64,000 bases of DNA, from NCBI RefSeq assembly GCF_902148855.1, contig NC_043966.1:29568647-29632646 (forward strand), given 5' to 3'. The DNA is from Sphaeramia orbicularis (Eukaryota; Chordata; Actinopteri; Kurtiformes; Apogonidae). This document shows positions 17,001 through 28,500 of the stretch, piece by piece. A program made the position numbers and the translations under genes. Under the pieces are notes generated by a model. That model worked only from the letters and a program-made list of their open reading frames with translations. It made no database searches and had not been told where the DNA came from. Position 1 is the first letter of the stretch; the number at the start of each line of letters is the position of its first letter.

Positions 17001-20000
17001 AACATAAGTGAGTGAACACATTTAAAAGCTAATATATCAAAAGTTGCATATTACCAACAGATGATTTGTTGTTTGTGCTGGTAAATTTTCCTTTGTTGGG
17101 TGGCACAGTTATAATCTGGAACAAGGCACTGCCTAGAAACAGAAATAGGAGCAAATATGCAAATCCATTTGGAAACCACTCATTTTAACAGTGCATATAT
17201 AAATACAGAGCTGTGCGTGTTTTCTCACCTGTGCTATAATACGCAGGGAGAATGGGTCTCACAGGTCTCTTCTGAACAACAGCACTGCTTTTGTCTTGAC
17301 TTTGGACTGTCGGATCTTTAAAACAGTTGTCCAAGGGTCTAATCATCAAAAATACCAAATCAAAACACAGTTACAAACCTCTCATACATATATACATAAA
17401 TAACCCTCGTCCAAACTGTATTGAAAAGCAGAAATATTACACATGGAAATTACTAAAAGTGTGGCCACTGTGTATAAATGCCTAAAATTAGATTTATAAA
17501 CACAGATGCAAGTATTCCTGCTGCACTTACACTGGTGCTAAAGAATTGATCTGTAAACAATAAACACTATGCAGTTTCATGTGCAGGATGGTCAAAAATA
17601 CATTGTGGTACAAGAGGCAGAGTAAGGATACAAAATATCTGATGGGCTCTGAGAGCTCAGGTGAGTAAATCAGTCATGAAATTAATTACTGAAACCTTAG
17701 TCTTACTTTGTCTGGTCTTTTTGCTTGGTGCTGCTGCCCTCTGGTGGCTTCCCAGCTGTAATTGCATGCTGCTTTCTGGAGCACCGTTGAACGAGTGCTT
17801 CCTTGTTGATCTCAGTCACTTTTGTTTTACTGGTATCAGCATCCCCCTCCTCAGCAGGGGACAGTGTGGCTGGGTAGCTTTCATCAGACTTAGTCTCAAC
17901 TTTTTGTGGCGTTTGTTTGGATAGATCTTCTTTCACTTTTGCTTTCTTTGCCTGATATGTAAAAGTTAACAGAGTTAAACCACAGGTGATAATCAGAATT
18001 ATGAAATACAACCCTGTAGTTTACCCAAGATGTTTTCACAGGATTTGACAAGCCTGACTGTTGGATCAGAGATTGTTTATCACTTACTGCTGGGATCCAT
18101 TTGCCACCAAGATGGCTTCCACATTCAGGGCATGTTGGTGGCTTGTGGCGAGTGACGTACACAAATGAACAGCCAGGATTCAGACATCTCCCCCGACCTC
18201 TTCTTGTGTAAGTCTTTACAGACTGTTAAAAAAACAAACAGTGATAACAATAATTAATATGTCTCTCAACTGCTTTTAACCCTGCCTCTCATTTCTCCTG
18301 TCGATCCATAGGAGTGGTGCAATTATAACACAAATCATCACAATTATTTGAATTAAATGTAATTATTTTGCATAATCACCATAACCATCTCTGTTCACCT
18401 GTGTACAAACAAGTAGATTTGTGGCCCTTGTCATGAAGTGTACTGTATATTTATAAACTATTGTCAGACTTATACTATAGTAGAAAAAGAAATGGTTAAA
18501 CACTGTTATTTGTATGGCAAGTAGTTTTAACTGAATTTTAAAAATGAGTAGTATGGATGCTGACCATTTTATATGATGGCTTGGCACTTTGCTCTACACT
18601 GGATTCAACTGAGACCATCATTACTGGACCCACAGAGCTGACACCTGTCAAAGTCTTCGGCTCCAGTAGATTCTGAATTGAGAGGAAAATTATTTTACAT
18701 TTTCATATTCAAATAAGGCTCATGCTGCTGCAGGACATTAGGTCTCACCTGGGTTGGTATGATGGCAACCACCTGGGTAGTTTCCCCCTGTATTTGTTGC
18801 GCTAGCGTCCCACCATGAGGACTCCCAGCCACAATGGTCTCATTTCCTTTTAGTTTAAACCCATTCGTGGTGGTGTCTGCAGAGCCCTGTGTGACATGCA
18901 TGCCTGAGGAGGTGGAAGGTCTGGTTGAGACAGACGAGGAAGAAGAGGGCAGGGCTTGTTGAAGGACTGTGGAGTGAGATGCCACTGCACTTTCCTCTGC
19001 CATGTCATCAATAGTGATGGACTGCTCAGAAAGTTCCATTTCACTCGTCAACCCTAGAGGTGGGAACCGTGGCTCCTGGGTGACAGTGACAGAAGGCGGG
19101 CCTCCCTTCAGTGTAGAATCCACAGGCTCTGCACTAACATCAGGCTGAGAGCATCCTGGCAGGTGATTTGAAGGGCAGCCTTTAGCCAAAAGAAAGTAAT
19201 TGGCTCGGGGGAGGATCTTGCGGAAGCCTGGCAGGTCTTTGGATGGACTGGGTAAGGACTGACAAAAATACAAAGATTTGGTTATGAACACTGATAACTT
19301 TTGACAACATAGTAGATAGTAGCCATCAATGCAGCATCTGAAATCCCACATTATGTTCTACACTTACTATATCCACTATCATTCAAAACATATCTGTGTG
19401 AATGGAGTAGAGAATCTACATATTCAGACACACAATTCTGAATATTCTACATCACTTTCTGTGAGACTTTATGTCAGTAACATGTAACTATGGGAACCAT
19501 TCCACCTCACCGCGATCAGCATCTGTAATATCTGATAGCTAGATGAAGCTCTCTCTTTTGGCTGTCAAGAAATTACTAAAGAAGCATCTTTGTCACCAGT
19601 TAAATCTGCGAGGGAAAACAATCTAACAAACAATTTAAAATACACATTCTTTTTGCAGTTCATAGTCCAAAACAAAAGACTAACAGATAAAGATAGATGA
19701 CCTGATGCAGTTTCATGCCACAAAAAATTAAGCCACTTTTCTAAGCTTCTATGTCAAATTACGGAGTACAGCAGTAGAGTTATGTCTGGCTGAATCTGAA
19801 CACTGATTGTAATTAGAGATGCCAATCACATATTTAACCCCCTTATCTCTCTGAAAACACCTATAAGCAGACAGAACCCCCTGATCACACAGGTAATGGG
19901 TAGAATTTTTATTTCCTGTTAGACTACTTTAAAATATACCAAATATAATAAGAAGATTTGGCTCTTTACCCAAAAATGCTTAAAGAAAAAAAGAAACCAA

Positions 20001-21234
20001 GTCAAAACAGCAGTTCCACTTACATCCCTAAACTACCAGAACAACCAAACAACTAGTCATAACAATATTACAGGCATCTAAATTATGTGCATTGTTTTGC
20101 TGAATATGAATATCTGTCTCATCGATCATTGGGGTAAGTTAGTGACATTACTGTAATCAGTGCTGTTTTGCATGGCAGCCTCAAAGTATCCTGTACTTGC
20201 TTATAGCAATGTTTCCTGGAAATAGTAGCCTATTCAATGCACATAGTCTTGTTTCATACTAAGGATTCACACATAATAAATCTCACTAAAGTCTCATATG
20301 CTGTGTTAACATAATCAATTACATGTTAGTATGGAATCACAGATGCAGCCCTATAATGAAACGAGTTCAAAGCCAACTCAAGAAAAGCACTCCTTTACCA
20401 TAGTTGTAAGATAGAAATTGAGGCACTTCATTATTACTTTGCATGTTGTTATGGGTGCCAAATGTTTTCATTACAAATTCCATCAAACCAGTTGATTACA
20501 CAGATGGTCTGCAGTGTGTAATCATCAAGAAGAGCTCTGACATATTTAATAGCCTATAACAAATCCAACAATTCATCATCTGCAAACTTTTTGATAAGAT
20601 TGGCTTGTGTTGGCTGCTTGGCACTGTCCTTAAAATACCACTGCACTTTTTACTGACAAAACATTTTCTTAAGGGTTTCGAGTGTTCCTCAGGGACCTTG
20701 ATTAAAACCACAAACCAAAATGTGTTGGCCCCTCATTGAAGATGAACTGTGGGAAGTTTTAACCTTGTGTGCTCATATTTAAAAAGGAGATTCAATAACT
20801 TACAATGTCTGTGCCCTCCTTCTCCAACTTGGCTTTCTCCAGGTAGTAGCCTTTCTCAGCTACACTGAGTCTCTTCCAGCTCTCACTGATGCGCTTGTTG
20901 ATTTCAGATTGAGGCAGATTAGGGACTTCCTGTTGCATAATTTGGTGAACATCAAAGTAGTAGAGCAGGTAGGCGGACCTAAAACACATAGATTCAATAT
21001 TTTCACAGTTATGAAAGGGCTTGATTAAGAGGCCAGTTCATGTTGAGAACAAGGCCATATTACTGTGATTTTGTTGTTTCTGGGCTATGCACATTACCTG
21101 GGCTTCTTAGGTTTATCAGTGCTGTCCTCTTGAGCTTTACTTTTCCTCTTCTTTGGGGGACTCATGTCCATTTCTTTATAACTGCTCTCCACTTCCTCAG
21201 TCACTTTAACCTCATACATCTCCACTTTCTCCAT
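9774..21234 (-). CDS. hmgxb3: HMG-box containing protein 3, complete, 1285 aa, 20 coding exons
   Basis: Predicted nuclear DNA-binding protein. Exons (minus): 21098-21234, 20804-20978, 18749-19258, 18565-18672, 18088-18222, 17707-17951, 17229-17338, 17055-17132, 16805-16887, 16584-16691, 16314-16457, 15272-15579, 14970-15097, 14312-14443, 14013-14197, 13688-13910, 13162-13295, 11886-12005, 11503-11712, 9774-10358. They total 3858 nt with consistent phases. A basic PPKKRKSK (about residues 26-33) precedes an HMG box (about 41-104) with RSAYLLYYFD and NKRISESWKRLS, as in human HMGXB3. A Ser/Thr-rich exon follows. Two related zinc-ribbon-like modules (about 311-355 and 564-611) share RGRGRC-NP-C, RHKP and CPxCG. 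A further CxxC, CVLCNYPLF, lies near 703. The C-terminal half (WAFECLTV, YLYNRLVDFLTSRDI) has no function I can name. The ATG at 21234 follows an acceptor, so exon 1 is non-coding. A foldback element sits in the last intron. Confidence 0.93.
10993..11045. repeat. (TA)n(CA)n microsatellite
   Basis: About 38 bp of alternating TA followed by about 15 bp of AC, in the last hmgxb3 intron. Confidence 0.9.
11190..11482. mobile_element. Foldback element with telomere-like TTAGGG core
   Basis: Two inverted arms of about 100 bp, from CCGGTGTGG at 11190 to CCACACCGG ending at 11482. Both carry ACCTTGTAAAATTTGGACC, GCGCATGCGC and the ACCGGATGTCAGGTTCAGCG stretch or its complement. The loop holds about ten TTAGGG-like units (TTAGGGTTAGG, with TTAGGGG variants). 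It ends 20 bp from the hmgxb3 exon at 11503. No clear target duplication is seen and the family is not identified. Confidence 0.85.
16781..16801. repeat. (TG)n microsatellite
   Basis: About ten TG units immediately next to the donor site (16803-16804) of an hmgxb3 exon. Confidence 0.9.
19259..20803 (-). other. Large hmgxb3 intron, nothing recognised
   Basis: 1.5-kb intron between the HMG-box exon and the Ser/Thr-rich exon. No repeat ends, RNA gene or extra exon is supported. Confidence 0.5.
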
Positions 21235-21758
21235 GATCTATAAGAAGCTTGAGCCAACTTTAGAAAAACAGTGTGAGAATATATTATTTTTAATGTTGAT
21301 ACTGATGAAGAGGTTTATTCTAGAAGCACAAGTGATATCATTGTACTTCAAGTGACAATATTTCTGCTACATAATATACATTTAATGCCATTATATAATG
21401 ATATATTTATGCAGCTACAAGGCATGAATATACAGCTCCAGTTTCATGAATATGTGGAGTTTATTATATTTCAATTATCTTAACAAATGAAAAGCAAGTA
21501 GCTACGTTGTCTAATAATATCAGCGTTAAGTGCCGTTGTAACTAAGGGCTGGTAGTAAATGCGGACAGAAACAGGACAATGTCTTGGTCAGAATCAATTA
21601 CAGGTATCAGAGACTATTCATGCATACTCCTCAGAAATATGGGGTTCAAATATTAAGGCACTGTTCTGCCTGCTTTAAAGAACGTTTATTGGCGTGTCTT
21701 TATACTGCTACACTGTCAGTGGGTTATCCAATGAAATGCCTTCTTATTGAAGTCTTAC

Positions 21759-22422
21759 CTACGACGGCCCGAGGCTTTGCAAACTGCTCTGAGCAACCGT
21801 TAGAAAACACCGAAAACAAAAGCCATTTTACCGACGGTAGAAAATACTGAATTTGGTCAGTGTTCGGTATCATGTCCGGAATTTGTGATGCACAAATGTC
21901 TGTAAAGTATCTTCGTTTAATCGTCGACTTGTAAAAACATGGCGGTTTGTTGCTATGCTTCTTGGCCAATGAAAAACCGGAATAAAAAAGTACTGGCCAA
22001 TCAGCGAAGACGTTTTTGACACGTGAAAGTAACGCTTGCGTCCCATAAACCTTCATTTAAAGATTGTGGTTATAATGGATCCAATATGTAGGATATGATA
22101 TCTTCAAAATATTGTTTGAGTTTGTAACAAAAAAAAAAAAAAAAAAAAAAAGTGGTCTATGGAAATATTTGAAAACGTTTTGTATTCTGTTAAATATACA
22201 GTTATGTGTGAAGGATTCTAGATTTTTCTCAGAAAGTGTTAGCAGTAGTAAAGCTTTTTAACATGACAATGTATATGGACAGCATGTAAGGTAAAAATAC
22301 GTTTAGTATATTTTTGACAGTGGAAGAAAGTGAAATCTAATCTTTTATCTCCAGACCAAACTAATCGCACTGAGCCGGAGGAGTCTCAGGCTTATGAGCT
22401 AATCATCGAACACTGGGCAAAA
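21759..22422. promoter_or_regulatory. Head-to-head promoter region of hmgxb3 and slc35a4
   Basis: The hmgxb3 non-coding first exon probably ends at the minus-strand donor at 21757-21758 (GTCGTAG then gtaaga). The slc35a4 leader begins before 22423. About 0.6 kb separates the two divergent genes. CCAAT-type motifs occur on both strands near 21964-22000 (GGCCAATGA, GGCCAATCA). A 24-base A run lies at 22129-22152. No TATA box is evident. Confidence 0.6.
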
Positions 22423-23254
22423 ATGGCGGATGACAAGGTGAGTGAGCGGCTGTGTTCTAGCTTTAAATGTATTAATTTCACGTGTTTGGTCAGATGACAG
22501 CCGGAGTTAAAAGTATTAGAATGAACCTTTTCCTCTCAGCAGTAACTGGCCCAGTGATGAAATTAAGTTAGCATTGCAAAGACCGCTTCTAAAATGAAAT
22601 TAATCGGTCCTTGAGCTGGCTAAGTTACCCTGTTACCCAGAAGCTCACCACCAAACTTCGAGGCAACTATTTGGCTGTGTTGTTATGTAAGCTGCAGATT
22701 GAAACCTCTGTAACATGTTGGTTGTACTTATGTTTTTATCAAACCATTTGTACATACTAATGGAAAGCGCTGTTTTTATTTTAGGATCCCCTGAAACAGC
22801 TGAAAGATTTAACGCAGCTTAAAAACCAGCTGGAGGAGATTCAAAGGAAAGTAGAAAACGAGATTTCTGTAGGAATACCTCAGGTAAGTGTTTCTTTTAG
22901 TCCCATTAGATGACTAATTGTATGAATTAAAAATGTTTAGCCCTGCATAACAACCTAAATTTACATAATGTATTTGCACTTCCCTCAATACCTATTGTCA
23001 TTTTTCTGTTTCCTGTGTTTCTGTGCTGAAAATCCTTCTGCTGTTCTGTTTTGTAGGGAGGCTCTGTGTTGGGATCTCCTTTTCTGAAGGGCTTTCTGGC
23101 TGGTTATGTGGTTGCAAAACTACGCTCCTCTGCCGTCCTGGGAGTGCTGCTGGGAACACTCACTGGAATATACGCAGCACAGAACTATCAAGTGCCCAAC
23201 ATTGAAAGGACGGTAAAAGATTATCTCAATAACATGAAAAAAGGACCAAAATAA
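22423..23254 (+). CDS. SLC35A4 upstream-frame microprotein, 103 aa
   Basis: A separate small protein encoded in the slc35a4 leader. Exons are 22423-22437, 22785-22883 and 23057-23254, giving MADDK, then a charged amphipathic segment, then a hydrophobic helix pair (about residues 48-75, with FLKGFLAGYVVAKLR and GTLTGIYAAQNY) and a basic end KKGPK. The length is exactly 103 aa, the same as the known mammalian SLC35A4 microprotein. The FLKGFLAGYVVAKLR core and IYAAQ match my memory of the human sequence, reported in the inner mitochondrial membrane. The ATG is in a good context (AAAATGG). Conservation in a fish supports real translation. The last exon appears to continue into the transporter frame with no splice signal needed between them. 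Confidence 0.93.
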
Positions 23255-24071
23255 CGTGGGCTGACTACAAGCACCCATGGCCTTTTACCATTGACGTAAA
23301 AGTTCTAAGAGATAAAAATATGGGTACAACTACTGGCTTGTGACAGACCATCCTTCAAGATCTTGTTTTAATGGATACAATGCTATAACTGGATTTTCAT
23401 TTGGGACTCAAAGACTGCCTTTCTTTTCTATTTCTTGTTTTGCATTTTTTCAATTTCACGTTAATTATAGAGGTTTATTTTTCATTCAACTTATCAAAAG
23501 TTGTTGCCAGGAGCAGCTATACGAATTCTCATTTGCAAGGGCAGACAGTGTTTCCTTCACAGGGTCCAAAATTAACTCTGCCAATCTCATCTGCTAGTGG
23601 CAGGTAAAGTAAGAAAGTTCATCAGCCAAAAATAGTTTTTATTTGCTGAAATTGCAACGTGCAAGTTACAAATTCCTCTTTAGCATCACTAAAGATGTGT
23701 AGAGAAGATCAGATTTTTTAATTGTATTATTTACCTTGTTCTTTTTCATAATCCGGGGTGTTTTTGATTATTGTTGTACCTGGATATGACAGAAAGGATC
23801 AAGTAGTAGTAAGCTGCTCTGAAAGTGTGCTCACATTTGGGACTCGGCCTGTGTTAATTTTGGATCCTGTTCCCACAGTTTCATTGTCCAACTCAAAATA
23901 ATGTACACAGAGTTACAGAGAGAATGGTGTATCAAAGTATTTTATTACAAATATTTAACTGGTTGAGATTTATATCTATTCATTGAAAAGTTGACTGAAG
24001 AGAGTTTTTTGCACTATTAATAGTATTCAGATTTCAGAGTAATTAAAGGAGTTTATTTAGTGTCATTTAAG

Positions 24072-25052
24072 ATGATTGTGATCCAGAACGTGGGGCCTAC
24101 ATCCTCAGTACGACACAGGAAACAGTGGAGGAAGCAGCTCCAGTGGGCTGCCCTCTTTGTCCTGATGGTCTTCATTTATGGCTCACATGCACCACTCATC
24201 ACACTCACCAAGATAAACGGTGAAGTCCCATTCAACCCCTCTTCATGTGTGGTGATGATCGAGTTAGCCAAACTCGTTATATCCTTGGCGACTCTAATCC
24301 TGACTGGGGGTATAGCTGCCTTACATGCTTTTCCACCACTAGTCCTTGTGGCTCCCTACGCAGTTCCTGCCATTCTCTATGCACTTAATAACAACTTAGT
24401 TGTAGTCATGCAGACCTACATGGATCCAAGCTCATACCAAGTCCTCAGCAACCTGAAAATTGCCTCCACTGCGCTGCTGTACTCCTTCTGCCTGGGCAAG
24501 AGGCTCCGGCTGGGTCAGTGGTTTGCTCTTGGGCTCCTCATGGTGGCAGGAGTCTGTCACAGCTATAGTAGCCTGGATGTTGGAGACCTTGAGAGGAAGG
24601 CCGAGGCTGATGAACGTCCCAGGCTTCATATCACAGCTTGGGGGCTTTTCCTTGTGCTGGTGTACTGCTGTGTTTCAGGCCTGGCTGCAGTTTATACAGA
24701 GATGGTGCTGAAGAGCCAGAGGCTGCCCCTCAGCCTGCAGAACCTCTACCTCTATGTGTTTGGCGTGGTCATTAACGGGCTGTCCTCATTCTCTGCTGCG
24801 ACCAGTGAAAAGAGCTTCCTGGAGGGGTACTCGGGAGTGGTTTGGGCCATTATAGCGGGACAGGCAGCTAACGGACTCCTGATGTCTGTGGTGCTTAAGC
24901 ATGGGAGTGGAATCACCAGACTGTTTGTCATTTCCTGCTCCATGCTGGTTAATGCCCTGTTGTCATGGGCCATGTTGGGGCTGCAGCTCACTCCTTTTTT
25001 CCTCCTTCCTGTTTCTATGATTGGGCTGGCAGCTTACCTTTACTACAGATAG
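24072..25052 (+). CDS. slc35a4: SLC35A4, probable nucleotide-sugar/CDP-ribitol-type transporter, 326 aa
   Basis: Multi-pass transporter of the SLC35A family, expected in Golgi-type membranes. The frame is a single uninterrupted exon. About ten hydrophobic segments are visible. Conserved stretches include YGSHAPLI near the start, NNNLVV, MDPSSYQVLSNLKI, SLQNLYLYVFGV, GLLMSVVLKHGS and ITRLFVISCSMLVNA, all close to human SLC35A4, and the length matches the family. The frame can be extended to a GTG at 24060, but the first ATG is at 24072 and I use that. It lies 817 bp after the microprotein stop, probably on the same mRNA, so translation would need reinitiation or leaky scanning (inference). AATAAA at 25229-25234 is a likely polyadenylation signal. 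The exact substrate cannot be read from sequence. Confidence 0.95.
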   Translation: MIVIQNVGPTSSVRHRKQWRKQLQWAALFVLMVFIYGSHAPLITLTKINGEVPFNPSSCVVMIELAKLVISLATLILTGGIAALHAFPPLVLVAPYAVPAILYALNNNLVVVMQTYMDPSSYQVLSNLKIASTALLYSFCLGKRLRLGQWFALGLLMVAGVCHSYSSLDVGDLERKAEADERPRLHITAWGLFLVLVYCCVSGLAAVYTEMVLKSQRLPLSLQNLYLYVFGVVINGLSSFSAATSEKSFLEGYSGVVWAIIAGQAANGLLMSVVLKHGSGITRLFVISCSMLVNALLSWAMLGLQLTPFFLLPVSMIGLAAYLYYR

Positions 25053-25513
25053 AACCACATGCTCTATTTTAACCCAAAACCATCATGATTGCTCTTTATC
25101 AAAAATGCTTAGTTTTTCAGATGCAGTTTTACATGCAACTTCTTTGCCTTTTAACTTGCAGCCTTTCTTCTGTTTGGAAACTTGACTGATTTTTCACCCA
25201 GGCACATTTGTTTTATAACCACAGGACAAATAAATTAGTCAGATGATGGAAAAATGTAAGAATTTTCATCATATTTAAGGTTTAATTTAACTGATGTTTA
25301 TGTTGTAAGTAAATTCACATTATAGTGTGAGTCTTGACATTTCAGAAGAGAGCTGCTGTATTCATCTTGTTGATTTGGTTTTTGTATCCCATCCTCTGCC
25401 AAAAACAGTCTCAAAGATAAAATACAAATGGTGTGTTAATATGATAATAAACTGTGAAACCCTGCTTTGCCTTCATGATTTACAGATTCCCATTGATCCA
25501 TTCATTTGAGTCA
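25053..25513. other. Tail-to-tail 3' UTR region of slc35a4 and the kinesin-like gene
   Basis: The two genes converge with 461 bp between stop codons. The slc35a4 side has AATAAA at 25229; the minus-strand gene may use ATTAAA near 25281, so the two 3' ends could nearly touch. Confidence 0.5.
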
Positions 25514-28500
25514 TTATTGAGTTAATGGTTCAGCTTTACGATCACTCCTCACAGCTAGAGCGTCCTTTAACTCTCCCAGAGCTGTAAAAGGGGAAGGGAA
25601 AAAAAAACATGTTATGGGAAGAAATATCTCTAAGCACTCTGGTTCTGTTGTACTTCAGAGGTTACGTTATATCTCTAAACTAACAGTCAGCCTGGAAGAC
25701 GTTTAGATGCGTCCACTGACCTTTACAGAGTTGTTTGTTGTCAGCCTGCAGCTGCTGGTTCTGAGCAGACAAGTAAACGGCATCCTGCACAGCCTCCAGC
25801 AGCACACTCCTGTATCTGCTTTCCGACACTTTCCTCTGCTCCTCACTCACCTCACGAAACACTCTGAACACCTAGACAGCAGCAAAACATATCACAAACA
25901 CCAACAAATGCATTACTTCTCATTTGCTTTTCATTTTTGTTTACACAGTGGTACAGTGTGTAACTTGATGCATCCATCACTGTTTATTCTCCAGATGGTA
26001 CATTCTATAAAATTCTCTGTTTTAAACTGCACCTATTAAGCAAACATGCATTTTCATGTAGAAAACCTTGCTTTCTAACCAGCCAAGATACAGTCAGATC
26101 TATAAGTACTTGGACAGTAGCACAAATATTGGTATTTTACCTTGACACCGCCACAGTTGATCTAAAAGGAATCAATCAAGATGTGATTAAAGTGTGGACT
26201 TTAAGCTTTAATTCAAGAAGTTCCAACAAACATTGACAATTTAAGGAATTGCAACCATTTTAATATAAATGCATTTTCAGAGCCTTAGAAGTAATTGTAA
26301 ACTGCTTGACAAGCAGTTTCATGTCCAGATGTGTCCTGTTCTCTGGTTATTTTATGACAAAGCAGATAAAATGTTTGGAGTTGATTCAGAATGTTGAATT
26401 CACATTCGGTAGCTGTTCACTGGAATCCTCAATATGAGATCCAAAGAGGGGTCAATGCAAGTGAAGGAGACTGTATTCAATAAATAAAACAAAAATAATT
26501 CTATCAAACAGAAGATCAAAAATGAGTAGCCAAATCAACAACTTTGTACCTTCTTAAAAATTAATCCACTGGTGAGCTCAGCAACAACAAAAGGCTTGGA
26601 AGACCATGGAAGACAACTAAACAGCATCCTTTATTTTACAACATCCAGCCAAGTCCAGAACACACATGAGGGTGTAGGTGTGTCATTATCAAAGTTCACA
26701 ATCAAGATGTCTTCATAAAAGTAAATACACAGATTTAACAACATGGTGCAAACCAACAACAGCGGGAAGGACAGATTAGAATCAGGCAGAAAACATATGT
26801 ATTTTAGAAAAAATAAATAAATAAAAAACTGCCTGAATCAGATTATCTGGATAGAATAAACCAAGATGAAATTGCTCCAGAATGATGGTAATAGAAAAGT
26901 TTGATGAGGGTAAAAGTGTTTCATGATCATGCTATGTGTCCAACATGGAGGGGGTGGAGTTATGGCATGAACATCTATGGCGGTCAGGGGTGTTTACTGA
27001 TGATGTGATGATGATAAAAGGAACAGGATGAAATAAACGGGCCTGCCAGACAGTGATTTGTTTGGCAGATGGATAATGACCCAAAAAATACTGCAAAAGC
27101 AACACAAGAACTTCTGAAGCTAAAAAAAAATCTAGATGATCTTCAGTGGTCCAATCAGTCACCTCGACCCAAGAAAGCACTTTTCCAGTTGCTGAAGAAT
27201 AAACTGAAGGAAGAAAGACCCTCAAAAAACCAACAATCTTAGTTTGTCCAATTACTTTTGGGCCTCTGAAAAGGGAGGGATGGTTGCAATTCCTTAATGG
27301 TTATTGCAACATTTTATTAACACTTGTTTGCTTCCTTTCAGATCCACTATGGTGACAGAGAAAATGACAAAATTTATGTCATTGTCCAAATACTTATGGA
27401 CTCATAGACTGTATTTAACATCTTTAGTTGTGTTCAGACATCAGAGACTGGCTTTTATAGTTCCTTCTAACTGAACCCGGGTAAGCTGGTCTCCAATACT
27501 CTGCACCTCATTACAGGAATGATCTGCACAAGTCTGAACTGAGAAACATCTTTTAAACCAAGACTTTAAAGCTTCTGTTTTCAGTGAAACTTGGCAGGTA
27601 CTTTAACTAAGAATGCAATATTCGCATGAGCATGGGAGTAGTTGTTATAGAGAGTGAATAAGTTATATTTAAGTAACTTATTTAAATGTATATTTATAAT
27701 TATGTCATCCCCGTGTCTCATACAGATGAGAACTTGGACTCACTGAGGCATCATTATTGAAAGACAGTCAGGAAGGTAACAAAGAAAGAAAGAGACTTAT
27801 TGACAAAAGGTGAAATTTAAAAAAAAATTAAATCTGTGGGTAATTGTGAAAATAAGACATATAAAATGTGACATGATTATTCGGATCAATGAACATCGAG
27901 CTCAAGCCGTCCCACCTGGAGACTGTCTTCCCTCAGACAGTGCAGCTCGGCCTGGTGTCTGTGGTATTGATCGTGCAGGTCTCTCTCCGCCTGCTGGGCC
28001 TCAGCGCGCAGGGCTTCTATCTGCAGCACCAGGACCTGCCTCTCTTTGGTCAGCACCAGCAGCTCTCTCTGGGGGCCCTCTGTCTAGCGCGAGAATGGAT
28101 GAAACCATCAAAAATGCAGGGAAATAACAGAATTAAGTTGCAAATGCGATGCTTCCCACTACCCACAAAAAAAAAAAAAAAAAAATCTAGCCTTGCATTA
28201 ATTTCCACTGACTCAGCATCCTCAGCTAAGATAGATCACAAACTGAATAATGTTAAACAACAGTGTATCTCATTATCTTACCGGTAGCTGTTCTTGTGCC
28301 AATTCTCTCTCCATCTTTTCCACCTCCTCCTGAATTAATCTCCCATGATCCTCCTGTAGTTGCCTCCTCCGCTCTTGTGCTTTGTTGTATTCCAGCTGAG
28401 ACTGATCATTAAATTGGCAAAATAAATGGCTTACTGTGGGTAGCCCTCCCCTGCGCACATAAATCTTATTTATATGTTCAGTAGAGTATTCATACAAACT

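Noticed and set aside
24060-24071. GTG at 24060 as the slc35a4 start
   Set aside because: The ATG at 24072 gives a normal family length; a non-ATG start is not needed.
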